A stretch of 64,000 bases of DNA from Candidatus Pedobacter colombiensis (GCA_029202485.1 CP119313.1:1426001-1490000), one strand, 5' to 3'. Positions 37,964 to 46,572 are shown, counted from the first letter of the stretch. The notes: a model not told the origin generated them from the sequence alone. A program made the numbers and translations.

Positions 37964-39223
37964 CTAAACTTCTTTTACCGTAAAACCTGCTTTCTCCAGG
38001 TCTTTCCAAAAATCAGGGTATGATTTCTCCACTACCTGATAATCTTCCATTTCCACTTCATTGATAAATAGACTTAATGGAGCAAATGCCATAGCCATCC
38101 GATGATCATCGTAGGTGTGGAATTGTACCTTTTTGGGGAAACTCAGGTTGTCGCAATTTAAAGTATATATTTCATTATCCTCAATCAGGGAAACGCCAAT
38201 TTTAGCCAGCTCCTGTTGCAAAGCAAGCACACGGTTGGTTTCCTTTATTTTTAACGTTTCTAATCCTGTAAAGGAAAGATTTAAGCCCTTTGCAGCAGCA
38301 CAAACAATAATAGTCTGCGCCAGATCTGGACAATCCTTTAAATTCAATACTTCGTTTATGGCTACAGAGGTACCTGATTTTAGTGCAATACCATTGGCTG
38401 TTTGCGAAGTGCGCACACCAAAAGGGATCATAATATCTCTGATCTTGCTATCGCCTTGCAAACTTTTCTCCTTTAAATGAGGTAAAGTTATGCTACCCAG
38501 GTCTGCCAGCGCCACAATGCTATACCAATAAGAAGCAGCACTCCAATCAGGCTCTATAGTTAACTGGCAAGCTTTAAAAGGTTGGTTGTCAATATGTATA
38601 GTGTTGTTATCCCAAGAGTGCTTAATTCCCGCTTCTTCAAGCATACTTAAGGTCATTTCCAGATATGGTCTCGAGGTCAATTCCCCCTCAATTTCTAAAG
38701 ACAAGCCCAAAGGCAATGAGGGAGCAATCATTAAAAGTGCAGATAAGTATTGACTGCTAATGCTACCCTGAATTTTAACAATCCTACTAACTTGTTTAAA
38801 GTTATGGCTGATATCGAGGGGAGGATAACCATCTTGCCCGGCATAATTAATACCGGCGCCTAGTTTTTGCAAAGCTTCAACCAATAGCTTTATTGGTCGT
38901 TCTTTCATCCTGCCAGAACCTGTCAGGTGAAACATGCCGTTTGTGATAGAGAGGTATGCTGTTAAAAAACGCATCGCTGTACCTGCATGTCCTACATCTA
39001 CAGTGATGTAAGAATCTCCATCATGATGAGCTTTTACCTGATTAAGAATATTATTCAAGGTCACCGTATCCACTGCATCAGATAAATTATTGACTTCAAC
39101 AATTCCATTTGACAGACCGCTGATGATCAGCGCCCTGTTGCTTTCGCTTTTAGAACCGGTTAAGGCAATTTCAGCATTTATATCTTTAATCCCTTTAAAA
39201 GAAACAATTGCATTTTTACTCAT
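37964..39223 (-). CDS. aroA: 3-phosphoshikimate 1-carboxyvinyltransferase (EPSP synthase)
   Basis: A 419-aa enzyme joining shikimate-3-phosphate and PEP. Signatures: LTGSKSESNRALI, GHAGTAMRFLTAYL and the late TYDDHRMAMAF with KSYPDFWKDL. GHAGTAMRF varies from the common GNAGTAMRP. Sits 2 bases after the DAHP synthase gene and 28 bases before aroC in the leader-controlled operon. Confidence 0.93.
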   Translation of the reverse strand: MSKNAIVSFKGIKDINAEIALTGSKSESNRALIISGLSNGIVEVNNLSDAVDTVTLNNILNQVKAHHDGDSYITVDVGHAGTAMRFLTAYLSITNGMFHLTGSGRMKERPIKLLVEALQKLGAGINYAGQDGYPPLDISHNFKQVSRIVKIQGSISSQYLSALLMIAPSLPLGLSLEIEGELTSRPYLEMTLSMLEEAGIKHSWDNNTIHIDNQPFKACQLTIEPDWSAASYWYSIVALADLGSITLPHLKEKSLQGDSKIRDIMIPFGVRTSQTANGIALKSGTSVAINEVLNLKDCPDLAQTIIVCAAAKGLNLSFTGLETLKIKETNRVLALQQELAKIGVSLIEDNEIYTLNCDNLSFPKKVQFHTYDDHRMAMAFAPLSLFINEVEMEDYQVVEKSYPDFWKDLEKAGFTVKEV

Positions 39224-39225
39224 CG

Positions 39226-40365
39226 CTAAGATTTAACTTCTGAATGTGCTTCTGCGGCAATGCCTTTCTCTACTTTGCCGGCATTCATGATCTCAGTTTG
39301 TTTACGAATTGATTCGCCGTGAACCAATTCCAGGAATTTTTCAGTAAAGTTCAAATCCAGTTTTAAAGCTTTTGCAAATGCAGCACCTTTTTTAATGATG
39401 GCATCCCAGCGGTTTACCTGTAAAATGGTTACCTGGTTATCGCGTTTAAATTCCCCGATTTTACCCACGATAGCCATACGTTCACCTAATTTTTGCAATA
39501 AAAGGTCATCTATTTTGTCGATTTGCTTACGCAAGTCAGCCAATTGATCTATAAAAACTTCGTTTTTAGACTCAGGTTCGCGAACGGTTAAACGTTCAGC
39601 AAGTTCTCCAAGCGCAGCAGGAGTAACCTGTTGTTTAGCATCTGTCCAGGCTACTGAAGGATCTACGTGCGATTCGATCATTAAGCCTTGCATATCTAAA
39701 TCAAGCGCTTTTTGAGAAATGTAAGGGATCAACTCACGGTTACCACAAATATGACTAGGATCATTGATGATTGGTAGGTCAGGTAATAATGTTTTTAGTT
39801 GGATAGCCAGTTCCCACATTGGTTCGTTGCGGAACGAGCTTTTCTCGAATGAAGAGAAACCACGATGAATAGCACCTAGTTTAGTAATACCTGCACGGTT
39901 GATACGCTCTAACGCGCCAGCCCATAGTTGTAAATCAGGGTTTACAGGGTTTTTAACCAATACAGGAATATCTACACCTTGTAAGGCATCAGCAATTTCC
40001 TGAACAGTAAAAGGGTTAACTGTCGAACGTGCACCAATCCATAGAATATCAACACCTGCAGCCAATGCTTCTTCAACGTGTTTTGCATTTGCTACCTCTA
40101 CTGCTGTAGGTAATCCGGTTTCTGCCTTTGCTCTTTTTAACCACTCTAATCCTATGCTGCCAATTCCTTCAAATTCTCCCGGACGGGTACGAGGTTTCCA
40201 TATGCCAGCTCTTAAAACAGATACTTTTCCTGTTGCAGCTAACAAATGAGCTGTTGTTAATAATTGCTCTTCAGTTTCCGCACTGCATGGTCCGGAAATA
40301 ATTAGCGGTTCGTTTTTAATGTCAAGCCAGGTATTTAATGGCTGGATGTTCAATTGTAGTTTCAT
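39226..40365 (-). CDS. Bifunctional DAHP synthase / chorismate mutase
   Basis: A 379-aa fusion that controls both entry to the aromatic pathway and the Phe/Tyr branch. Residues about 1-265 form the DAHP synthase barrel (IISGPCSAETEEQL, KPRTRPGEFEGIG, GAIHRGFSSFEKS, NDPSHICGNRELI). Residues about 275-360 form a type II chorismate mutase helix bundle (LRKQIDKIDDLLLQKLGERM). The two functions are fused in this order in many Bacteroidota. It follows pheA by 56 bases and lies downstream of the attenuator. Confidence 0.92.
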   Translation of the reverse strand: MKLQLNIQPLNTWLDIKNEPLIISGPCSAETEEQLLTTAHLLAATGKVSVLRAGIWKPRTRPGEFEGIGSIGLEWLKRAKAETGLPTAVEVANAKHVEEALAAGVDILWIGARSTVNPFTVQEIADALQGVDIPVLVKNPVNPDLQLWAGALERINRAGITKLGAIHRGFSSFEKSSFRNEPMWELAIQLKTLLPDLPIINDPSHICGNRELIPYISQKALDLDMQGLMIESHVDPSVAWTDAKQQVTPAALGELAERLTVREPESKNEVFIDQLADLRKQIDKIDDLLLQKLGERMAIVGKIGEFKRDNQVTILQVNRWDAIIKKGAAFAKALKLDLNFTEKFLELVHGESIRKQTEIMNAGKVEKGIAAEAHSEVKS

Positions 40366-40421
40366 TTTTTTGGGGTTTAAATTGTTGTTTTTGTATTTTA
40401 CGAAGGACTATTTGTTGAAGA

Positions 40422-41255
40422 CTATACCTGATCGTTCTTCTTGTATTCGCCCATTATGTTAAAGTTTACAGTGTATTTTAATGCCTGACGGATGGCCTTG
40501 TCATAATTTTCAGTGCTCGACCATTCCATATCTACATAGAAGTAATAATCATTGCGTTTTCCTAAAACCGGCATACTTTGTATCTTGGTGAGGTTAACCT
40601 GTTGTTCAGCAAATATGTTAAGGATTTTAGATAAGGCACCTACATGATTGCCAACCTGAAAACAGATAGAAGCTTTATTGCTATCTTCCATTTCTGCTGT
40701 TTTGTCTAATTTAAGAATCAGAAAACGGGTAAAGTTCTTTTTGTTCGACTCAATTCTTCTTTCTATGATATTTAAGCCATACAACTCAGCAGCAAGGGTG
40801 TTGGCAATAGCAACCGTATCAGTTAATTGTTCTTCTTTAATTCGTTTAGCGCAAGCAGCAGTATCGTTGCTTTCGATTACCTGAATGTGCGGGTAATCAT
40901 AAAAGAAATCTACACACTGGCGAATAGCAATAGGGTGGGAGGTCGCAAATTTAACATCTTCAAATTTTACACCAGGTAAAGCCATTAAATGTAATTGGAT
41001 AGGTAGGTACACTTCGCCCACCACTGCAAAATTATACTCGCGGATTAAGGTGTAGTTGGGTAATAGACTGCCTGCTATAGAGTTTTCTATGGCCATGACA
41101 ACAAAGTCTGATTCCCTTTTTTCCAAACTTTCACAAGTCTGTTTAAACGAGTTACATTCAATAGTTTGAATGTCCTTTCCGAAAAATTTGAAAGCTGCCT
41201 CTTCGTGAAAAGATGCTTTAATGCCTTGAATTGCTACTCTTGTACCTTTCTTCAT
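40422..41255 (-). CDS. pheA: Prephenate dehydratase
   Basis: A 277-aa enzyme that makes phenylpyruvate from prephenate, without its own chorismate mutase domain. PDT domain: VAIQGIKASFHEEAA, AIENSIAGSLLPNYTLI, IESNDTAACAKRI and NFTRFLIL (the TRF substrate motif). A C-terminal ACT domain for Phe feedback contains GALSKILNIFAEQQVNLTKI. It is the first gene of the aromatic operon, directly after a Phe/Tyr leader peptide and terminator. Confidence 0.93.
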   Translation of the reverse strand: MKKGTRVAIQGIKASFHEEAAFKFFGKDIQTIECNSFKQTCESLEKRESDFVVMAIENSIAGSLLPNYTLIREYNFAVVGEVYLPIQLHLMALPGVKFEDVKFATSHPIAIRQCVDFFYDYPHIQVIESNDTAACAKRIKEEQLTDTVAIANTLAAELYGLNIIERRIESNKKNFTRFLILKLDKTAEMEDSNKASICFQVGNHVGALSKILNIFAEQQVNLTKIQSMPVLGKRNDYYFYVDMEWSSTENYDKAIRQALKYTVNFNIMGEYKKNDQV

Positions 41256-41301
41256 TAGATTAATTTTTCCCTTTTTTTATTGTTCCTGATTGCGTTAAAA
41301 C

Positions 41302-41332
41302 AAAAAAAGTCCCGGCGTTTGGCCGGGACTTT
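41302..41332 (-). terminator. Attenuator terminator upstream of pheA
   Basis: On the minus strand, AAAGTCCCGGC pairs with GCCGGGACTTT around a 5-base loop, followed by TTTTTTTG. It lies between the leader peptide stop (41366) and the pheA start (41255), so it must be bypassed for the operon to be expressed. Confidence 0.9.
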
Positions 41333-41365
41333 CGTATACATTTATCGTGTTGATATCAGTGCATA

Positions 41366-41428
41366 TTAGTCCCGGCTCTTACTAAAATAGTAGAAGTAAC
41401 CAAACCAATATGTAGTGATATTTCTCAT
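41366..41428 (-). CDS. Aromatic leader peptide of the pheA operon, 20 aa
   Basis: Minus strand ATG at 41428, TAA at 41366. The peptide is MRNITTYW-FGYFYYF-SKSRD. Eight of eleven residues from Y7 to F15 plus neighbours are Tyr, Phe or Trp, with the block TTT GGT TAC TTC TAC TAT TTT in the middle. The last codons AGC CGG GAC T contain GCCGGGACT (41368-41376), identical to the 3' arm of the terminator. It can therefore pair with the terminator's 5' arm AGTCCCGGC to form an antiterminator. Stalling at Phe/Tyr codons should free this strand; full translation should hide it. Confidence 0.85.
   Translation of the reverse strand: MRNITTYWFGYFYYFSKSRD
41368..41376 (-). promoter_or_regulatory. Antiterminator strand of the pheA attenuator
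   Basis: GCCGGGACT on the minus strand, overlapping the last leader codons and stop, is an exact copy of the terminator's 3' arm and complementary to its 5' arm (41322-41330). Confidence 0.8.
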
Positions 41429-41451
41429 CTGCTTTTCTTTTATCGTTTTGC

Positions 41452-41481
41452 CAAATGTACTAACAAAATTTTATTTGTCAA
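41452..41481 (-). promoter_or_regulatory. Promoter of the pheA operon
   Basis: On the minus strand TTG (41479-41481), 19 bases, then TACATTTG (41452-41459). This matches the Bacteroidota -33/-7 pattern TTG-N19-TAnnTTTG. A start near 41445 would place the leader ATG about 17 bases downstream. Confidence 0.75.
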
Positions 41482-41554
41482 TAGTTAATTAAAAAAAATA
41501 TTTTTTTGTTGTGAATGTGCTCTGTCGTGGCACTCAAAACTTTAGCTGTTTTTG

Positions 41555-42619
41555 TTAATCGTGTATGGCATTAAAGTAAGCAAAACTTGCTAATATGTCA
41601 TTTTCCGATACTCTGCAATTGTAATCGCATTTGCCGATGCTACTTAGCAAAGAAAACATGATCTGACCATTCTCATTTTTCTTATCGCTCTGCATAAATT
41701 CCATCAGCTGCGTAAAACTTTCTTCCTTGATGTGGTAAGCAGGGTAAAGCTTGCTGATATAGTTAGTAACATCATTTAGGTCATCTGCGCTTAGTGTATT
41801 GTTTTTGCTCGACAAGAAAGCCTCACAAATCATACCTATAGCAATAGCTTCACCATGTGTTAATGGCTTTTTATCATTAATCAGGGAGTAAGTCTCAACA
41901 GCATGCCCAATAGTATGTCCAAAGTTCAGGATCTTTCTCAATCCCTTTTCATGCGGATCTTCTGTAACTACTTCATTTTTTATTTCTACAGAACGATAAA
42001 TCGCTTGTGCTTCAATATTCAGGTAGTCACTATTTTTTAGTTCATTGTAATAGTTGTGGTCTACAATCAAACCATGTTTGATCATTTCGGCAAAGCCCGA
42101 TAGTAATTCCCTTTGTGGTAATGTTTTTAAAAAGGCTGTTTCAATAAAAACTGATTGTGGTAGGGTAAAGGTTCCCACCATATTCTTAACATTATCCACA
42201 TCAATACCTGTTTTACCACCTACAGAAGCATCAACTTGCGATAGCAGGGTAGTTGGAATATTGATAAAGTCGATACCTCTTTTATAGGTAGAGGCCACAA
42301 AACCACCCATATCAGTAATTACGCCACCGCCAAGGTTGATCATCAGGCATTTACGGTCCGCACCAAAATCAAGTAATGTTTTCCAGATGCCAATACAGAA
42401 GTCTATATTCTTATTTTCTTCCCCCGGATCAGTCTCTATCAGATCAAAACCATTAAAATCATCCAGCATTTCACGGAATAGGGGCAAACATGCTTCTGAA
42501 GTATTACTGTCAGCAAATACAAATATCTTGCTGTAACGTCCTGATTCCAGCACCTCCATTAAAGGAGTCAATTGGGTTTCGAAATGTATGGTATGGCCTG
42601 CGCTATCTAGTTTGTTCAT
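41555..42619 (-). CDS. aroB: 3-dehydroquinate synthase
   Basis: A 354-aa NAD- and metal-dependent enzyme converting DAHP to 3-dehydroquinate. Signatures: LGGGVITDMGGFVASTYKRG, PTTLLSQVDASVGGKTGID and FGHTIGHAVETYS with metal-binding His and Glu. Its ATG overlaps the stop of the S4-domain gene by one base. It ends upstream of the pheA promoter, so it is a separate unit from the attenuated operon. Confidence 0.93.
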   Translation of the reverse strand: MNKLDSAGHTIHFETQLTPLMEVLESGRYSKIFVFADSNTSEACLPLFREMLDDFNGFDLIETDPGEENKNIDFCIGIWKTLLDFGADRKCLMINLGGGVITDMGGFVASTYKRGIDFINIPTTLLSQVDASVGGKTGIDVDNVKNMVGTFTLPQSVFIETAFLKTLPQRELLSGFAEMIKHGLIVDHNYYNELKNSDYLNIEAQAIYRSVEIKNEVVTEDPHEKGLRKILNFGHTIGHAVETYSLINDKKPLTHGEAIAIGMICEAFLSSKNNTLSADDLNDVTNYISKLYPAYHIKEESFTQLMEFMQSDKKNENGQIMFSLLSSIGKCDYNCRVSENDILASFAYFNAIHD

Positions 42620-42825
42620 TAAATTACTGTTACTTTTTGTCCCATAAAATCAATCACATCGCCAACGCGGACTTTTAGTCTTTTACGGTAATCAACTTTT
42701 CCGTTGTATTTTATTAAACCATCCTCAACAACGGTTTGCGCTTCCCCGCCACTCTGAACGAGTCCTGTTGCTTTCAATAATTGAATAAGGGGAATAAATT
42801 CACCTTCTAATTTAAATTTTATCAT
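42619..42825 (-). CDS. Small S4-domain RNA-binding protein (YbcJ/YaaA-like)
   Basis: A 68-aa protein that is almost entirely one S4 RNA-binding domain: LIQLLKATGLVQSGGEAQTV, then DGLIKYNGKVDYRKR and LKVRVGDVI. Basic residues line the expected RNA face. TAATG junction with aroB indicates coupling. Proteins of this type bind ribosomal RNA; precise role unknown. Confidence 0.8.
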   Translation of the reverse strand: MIKFKLEGEFIPLIQLLKATGLVQSGGEAQTVVEDGLIKYNGKVDYRKRLKVRVGDVIDFMGQKVTVI

Positions 42826-42884
42826 CGCAAGGCAAACTTACAATTAATTATAAAGTGTTTTACCACCAATAGCATGGGAATTTA

Positions 42885-42892
42885 TACTTTTG
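42885..42892 (+). promoter_or_regulatory. Candidate -7 box of the proline dehydrogenase gene
   Basis: TACTTTTG matches TAnnTTTG, 30 bases before the ATG at 42922. Confidence 0.45.
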
Positions 42893-42921
42893 CAAGCAAA
42901 ATGACTAACTGACATTCGTAG

Positions 42922-44109
42922 ATGGAACTATCCCCCAAAAAATCATTGAATTTTGATGATACTGAAATTGCATTTCGCAATAAATCAAATAATGAATTAA
43001 ATGCTGCTTATTGGTTATTTAAGCTTATTAGCAGCAATTTTCTAACAAAAATCGGCCCTCCAATAACTAACTTTTTCCTTAATATAGGTTTGCCCATTAA
43101 AGGCGTAATTAAAGCAACCATATTTAAACATTTCTGCGGTGGAGAAACTATAGCAGAATGCGAGCATACCATCGAGCAGCTTGCTACCGGACAGGTTGGT
43201 ACCATTTTAGATTATTCTGTTGAAGGAGAGGAAGAAGAAGCTGTTTTTGATTTTACCTGTGCAGAAATTATAAGAACAATTGAACGTGCTGCAGGTGACA
43301 AGCGCATTCCTATAACTGTATTTAAAGTAACAGGTATAGGTCGCTTTGGTTTACTTGAAAAACTAGATGCTAAAAAAGAATTGACCAGTGCAGAGCAAGC
43401 AGAATTTGAAAAGGTTAAACAACGTTGCGAGAAAATCTGCAGAACGGCCTTTGATAAAAATGTACCCATCATGGTTGATGCTGAAGAAACCTGGATACAG
43501 GATACGATTGATGAACTTGCTATAGATATGATGCGTTTGTTTAATCAAAAAAGCATTATCGTTTATAATACTTATCAAATGTACCGTCACGATAAGCTGG
43601 CAGATATGAAGGCCGATCACTTGATTGCCAAGGCTTCAGGTTTTATTTTGGGCGTAAAAATGGTACGTGGTGCATACATGGAAAAAGAGCGTAAAAGAGC
43701 AGAAGAAATGGGATACCCATCACCAATACAGCCAGATAAAGCTGCTTCTGACCGTGATTACGATGCTTCCTTAATTTATTGTATGGAGCATATTAATGAA
43801 ATAGCTTTTGTTTGTGGAACACATAATGAAAATAGCTGCCGTGTCTTGGCGCAACTATTGGATAAATATCAGATAGCTCATAATCATCCGCATGTTTATT
43901 TTGCGCAATTGTTGGGGATGAGTGATAATTTAAGTTTCAACCTGTCTGATGCAGGTTATAATGTAACTAAATATGTTCCTTATGGGCCAATTAAAGCTGT
44001 TATGCCGTACTTATTTAGAAGAGCGCAAGAGAATACCTCAATTGCCGGACAAACCAGCAGAGAGCTTGGATTGATCATAAAAGAGAAGCAACGCAGAAGA
44101 TTAAACTAA
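42922..44109 (+). CDS. Proline dehydrogenase
   Basis: A 395-aa FAD enzyme oxidising proline to pyrroline-5-carboxylate, of the monofunctional, Bacteroidota/eukaryote-like type. Barrel motifs: FKVTGIGRFGLLEKL, VPIMVDAEETWIQD, YNTYQMYRHD, KMVRGAYMEKERKRAEEMGYPSPIQ, FVCGTHNENS and the C-terminal YLFRRAQENTSIAGQTSREL, which holds the substrate-binding RR pair. Monocistronic; the P5C dehydrogenase is elsewhere. Confidence 0.92.
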   Translation: MELSPKKSLNFDDTEIAFRNKSNNELNAAYWLFKLISSNFLTKIGPPITNFFLNIGLPIKGVIKATIFKHFCGGETIAECEHTIEQLATGQVGTILDYSVEGEEEEAVFDFTCAEIIRTIERAAGDKRIPITVFKVTGIGRFGLLEKLDAKKELTSAEQAEFEKVKQRCEKICRTAFDKNVPIMVDAEETWIQDTIDELAIDMMRLFNQKSIIVYNTYQMYRHDKLADMKADHLIAKASGFILGVKMVRGAYMEKERKRAEEMGYPSPIQPDKAASDRDYDASLIYCMEHINEIAFVCGTHNENSCRVLAQLLDKYQIAHNHPHVYFAQLLGMSDNLSFNLSDAGYNVTKYVPYGPIKAVMPYLFRRAQENTSIAGQTSRELGLIIKEKQRRRLN

Positions 44110-44129
44110 ACGTTTAATCTTTCATAATA

Positions 44130-44159
44130 GAAGAAGGCAGCTAATTAGCTGCCTTCTTT
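44130..44159. terminator. Bidirectional terminator
   Basis: AAGAAGGCAGCTAATTAGCTGCCTTCTT is a nearly perfect hairpin between convergent genes. Confidence 0.85.
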
Positions 44160-44174
44160 GTATCTATCAAGTTT

Positions 44175-44810
44175 TTATAAAATATGATGATCAATTAAAA
44201 CCTGTTCCAGATCTTTAGGATGTTTGGTCATCAATAGTGTATTTAATCCAGCAAGTTTGGCACCCTCAATATGTTGAGGACTATCATCTATAAATAAAGT
44301 CTCGGATGGATCTAGTTTGTTTTCACGGATTACTTGTTCAAATATTTCAACATTGGGTTTACGTAAAAACATATGCTGGGAATAATAAGTCTTCTCGAAC
44401 AGACTGCTATTGTCAGGCATATTAAATTCTCTTTTGAGGTAATCCACGATGTAGTTATAATGGGTCTCATTATTATTGCTTAGTAAAAAAGTGCGGTATT
44501 TTTGTTTTACTTTAAGCAATACTTCGTGAATTCCCGGAGGAACCCCAATCAATAAACTGTTCCAGGCGGCATCAATTTCTTCATCTGTTAGGTTATTATT
44601 ACCTGCCGCGTCTCGAATTCCAGCTCTAAATTGGGCAGGAGTGATGGCTGCAGTCTCAAAATCATTAAAAAGATTATGGTGACTTTTATGTGCGAAAAAC
44701 TCTGTGCTGTTTGTAATACCCAGTTGTAATAGAGCGTCTTGTGTTCTTTTAAAGTCTATTTCGAAAATAACATTGCCGTAATCGAATATAATATTTTTAA
44801 TTTTTTGCAT
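44175..44810 (-). CDS. HAD-IA family hydrolase (YihX-like)
   Basis: A 211-aa haloacid-dehalogenase-type phosphatase. Motif I is IIFDYGNVIFEIDF, motif II is TFLLSNNNETHY, motif III/IV are FLRKPNVEIFEQ and LFIDDSPQHIEGAKLAGL. A helical cap lies between I and II. YihX-like members dephosphorylate sugar phosphates; substrate here unknown. Monocistronic, divergent from tRNA-Met. Confidence 0.87.
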   Translation of the reverse strand: MQKIKNIIFDYGNVIFEIDFKRTQDALLQLGITNSTEFFAHKSHHNLFNDFETAAITPAQFRAGIRDAAGNNNLTDEEIDAAWNSLLIGVPPGIHEVLLKVKQKYRTFLLSNNNETHYNYIVDYLKREFNMPDNSSLFEKTYYSQHMFLRKPNVEIFEQVIRENKLDPSETLFIDDSPQHIEGAKLAGLNTLLMTKHPKDLEQVLIDHHIL

Positions 44811-44875
44811 AAAAGTGTTTCAAATTTGGATGTAAATATGTAACATTGCACTCGCAAAATCAAACAGATTTTCGA

Positions 44876-44949
44876 GGGCCATTAGCTCAGTTGGTTAGAG
44901 TAGAAGACTCATAATCTTTTGGTCGATGGTTCGAGCCCATCATGGCCCA
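44876..44949 (+). tRNA. tRNA-Met (anticodon CAT)
   Basis: Full cloverleaf: acceptor GGGCCAT pairs with ATGGCCC; D-arm GCTCAGTTGGTTAGAGT; anticodon stem GAAGA/TCTTT with loop CTCATAA (CAT); T-arm GATGG-TTCGAGC-CCATC; discriminator A. CCA is not encoded. Elongator type judged by the GGGCCAT acceptor end. It marks the left edge of the accessory region, and its 3' end resembles the repeats found further right. Confidence 0.93.
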
Positions 44950-44955
44950 CTGCTT

Positions 44956-44992
44956 AAAAAGCCGTTTTTCGATAAGAAGAACGGCTTTTTTT
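44956..44992 (+). terminator. Terminator of tRNA-Met
   Basis: AAAAAGCCGTT and GACGGC-like arm AACGGCTTTTT pair around TTTCGATAAGAAG, followed by T run. Almost the same hairpin follows repeat 5 (59826), and truncated versions follow repeats 3 and 6. Confidence 0.85.
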
Positions 44993-45023
44993 GTTGAATG
45001 CGGATTTAATTGCAATACTTATT

Positions 45024-45665
45024 TTAAGTATCAGTTGTAATATCATCCCAATTTAAGGACGAATCAGCTACCCAGTTAACTGCATAATGGCGTTCGAATA
45101 CTATGCTTGGATTTACATCTAAGGGAGCAAGATTATTTAATTCTACATTTCTTAAAGCCCAGTGTATTCTGTAAATCAAATCAGATAAATCTAATATTTC
45201 CGCAGGTGGTCTGATTACAGCGGATTTAATAAACTCTTTGGTTTCTGTCATGAAATCAGGAATCTTGTCAAAGATAGAGTCCATTTCAATTTCTTGTTGA
45301 GGAAGCTCTAGTTTTTCAATTTTATTCATTGTAAACAATAAAAGCCAAATGCCTTCGGAGCGCCACGATATGTTTATTTTTTCTTTTTCTGTTAATTTTT
45401 CTTTCAGAAATAGTTTTTGCTCATCATTTGTTACGCTATTCCACAGATTTTCTTTTTTCAAAAACTCTATTATTTCAAATCTGTCCTCCTCAACTTTAGC
45501 TATATAACATAAGTATGTAAGTATCAATACTCGTTTAGCAATGTCTTGTGGCGATCTGATTTCAGATTTCTGCTCATCTTCAATCAAAGAGAAACGATTA
45601 TAAAATGGAATATTTAGCGACGTTAATAATATCTCGGTTTGACTCTTGGATTTTAATTGACTCAT
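45024..45665 (-). CDS. DUF4272 family protein
   Basis: A 213-aa cytosolic protein. It begins with a Lys/Ser-rich helix, continues with EIRSPQDIAKRVLILTYLCYIA and SWRSEGIWLLLFTMNKIEKLELP, and ends with the characteristic RHYAVNWVADSSLNWDDITTDT. These match DUF4272, often found as lone or immunity-like genes near polymorphic toxins. Possible role as an orphan immunity protein is inference. First gene in the accessory region. Confidence 0.65.
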   Translation of the reverse strand: MSQLKSKSQTEILLTSLNIPFYNRFSLIEDEQKSEIRSPQDIAKRVLILTYLCYIAKVEEDRFEIIEFLKKENLWNSVTNDEQKLFLKEKLTEKEKINISWRSEGIWLLLFTMNKIEKLELPQQEIEMDSIFDKIPDFMTETKEFIKSAVIRPPAEILDLSDLIYRIHWALRNVELNNLAPLDVNPSIVFERHYAVNWVADSSLNWDDITTDT

Positions 45666-45808
45666 AGTTTATCAAATCATTATTTTTAATAAAGCCTCTA
45701 CTGGCGATAGAAATACGACTGTATAAATTACTAATATAAAATTGATAGCTCTTCCTGCAAATAAATTAAAATAGATTCTGATGTTCAAGTTAAGCTCAAT
45801 TAATCACT

Positions 45809-46258
45809 TTAAATAATCTTAATACTGGCGATCATACTTTGAATTGATGTTAGTTCTCTTTCATTAATAAGCATAGATTCTTGAATTTTGTCAATTGTGA
45901 AAGTGCATATAAATATACCGTTTTGCTTTCCAGTGATCCAGTAATAAACAACATTTGTCACTCCATCTTGTTGAGATTCTTTTTTGTAATATGCACAGTC
46001 ATTTTTGCCTAATATTATTCTTTTTGCGCCTGCATTTTCCGCAGTCTCAGTAGTAATATATTCGCAAGCCTTATCCACATGAGGGGCATTTGTATTCGGC
46101 CATTGGAAGGCTGTAATTCTAAAATTACCTGTCCATGAGGTCTCTGTTTCGTGCCAGAAAGCATGCGTAGAATCGTCATCATCATCATACTCTTCCCACC
46201 CATCAATTAGTCTGAAACTAAACCGTCCACCCCTTGAAATGTAAATATTATTATCCAT
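45809..46258 (-). CDS. Hypothetical protein, DUF3805-like
   Basis: A 149-aa soluble protein with a beta-rich start (YISRGGRFSFRLIDGWEEYDDDDDSTHAFW), including five Asp in a row, and a helical end (ERELTSIQSMIASIKII). The layout recalls DUF3805 and immunity-type proteins. No signal peptide, no catalytic motif. Unknown function. Confidence 0.5.
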   Translation of the reverse strand: MDNNIYISRGGRFSFRLIDGWEEYDDDDDSTHAFWHETETSWTGNFRITAFQWPNTNAPHVDKACEYITTETAENAGAKRIILGKNDCAYYKKESQQDGVTNVVYYWITGKQNGIFICTFTIDKIQESMLINERELTSIQSMIASIKII

Positions 46259-46404
46259 TGCGCTTTGTTACTTAATGTTAAATACCAAAATAAATAAAAA
46301 GAGGCATATTATATTAGTTCCGATCAAATGGTCTACTAGTCGGCTTATTCGATAATAGATTGTGATGAGAAACTATGTTTGAATGTTTTTTGTAATTTGT
46401 TTAC

Positions 46405-46468
46405 CTAAATCCTCAATTAAATGCAAATCGGATAGGAAATGGTTCGAGAAGCACCCAGTCAGGTCCAC
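46405..46468. repeat. tRNA-end-like repeat, copy R1 (group A)
   Basis: Contains GGATAGGAAATGGTTCGAG then AAGCACCCAGTCAGGTCCAC. Followed directly by a strong hairpin (46469-46499). Same orientation as the other five copies. The rest of the 46259-46685 gap holds a decayed tRNA fragment and no gene. Confidence 0.8.
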
Positions 46469-46499
46469 AAACCCTCTTTACAGGCTGTAAAGAGGGTTT
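46469..46499. terminator. Intrinsic terminator attached to repeat R1
   Basis: AAACCCTCTTTACA-GGC-TGTAAAGAGGGTTT, a perfect 14-bp stem with a 3-base loop. Confidence 0.85.
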
Positions 46500-46552
46500 C
46501 GTATTTTTAGGAAGATTTTTATGTGCCTTAGTTAGTGTTCTAAGGCTGTTTT

Positions 46553-46572
46553 ATGGTTCGAGCCTATTATGG
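46553..46572 (+). repeat. Decayed 3'-end fragment of tRNA-Met
   Basis: ATGGTTCGAGCCTATTATGG matches 18 of 20 bases of the T-arm/acceptor end of tRNA-Met at 44926-44945; both differences are C to T. No 5' half of a tRNA precedes it. Confidence 0.6.
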
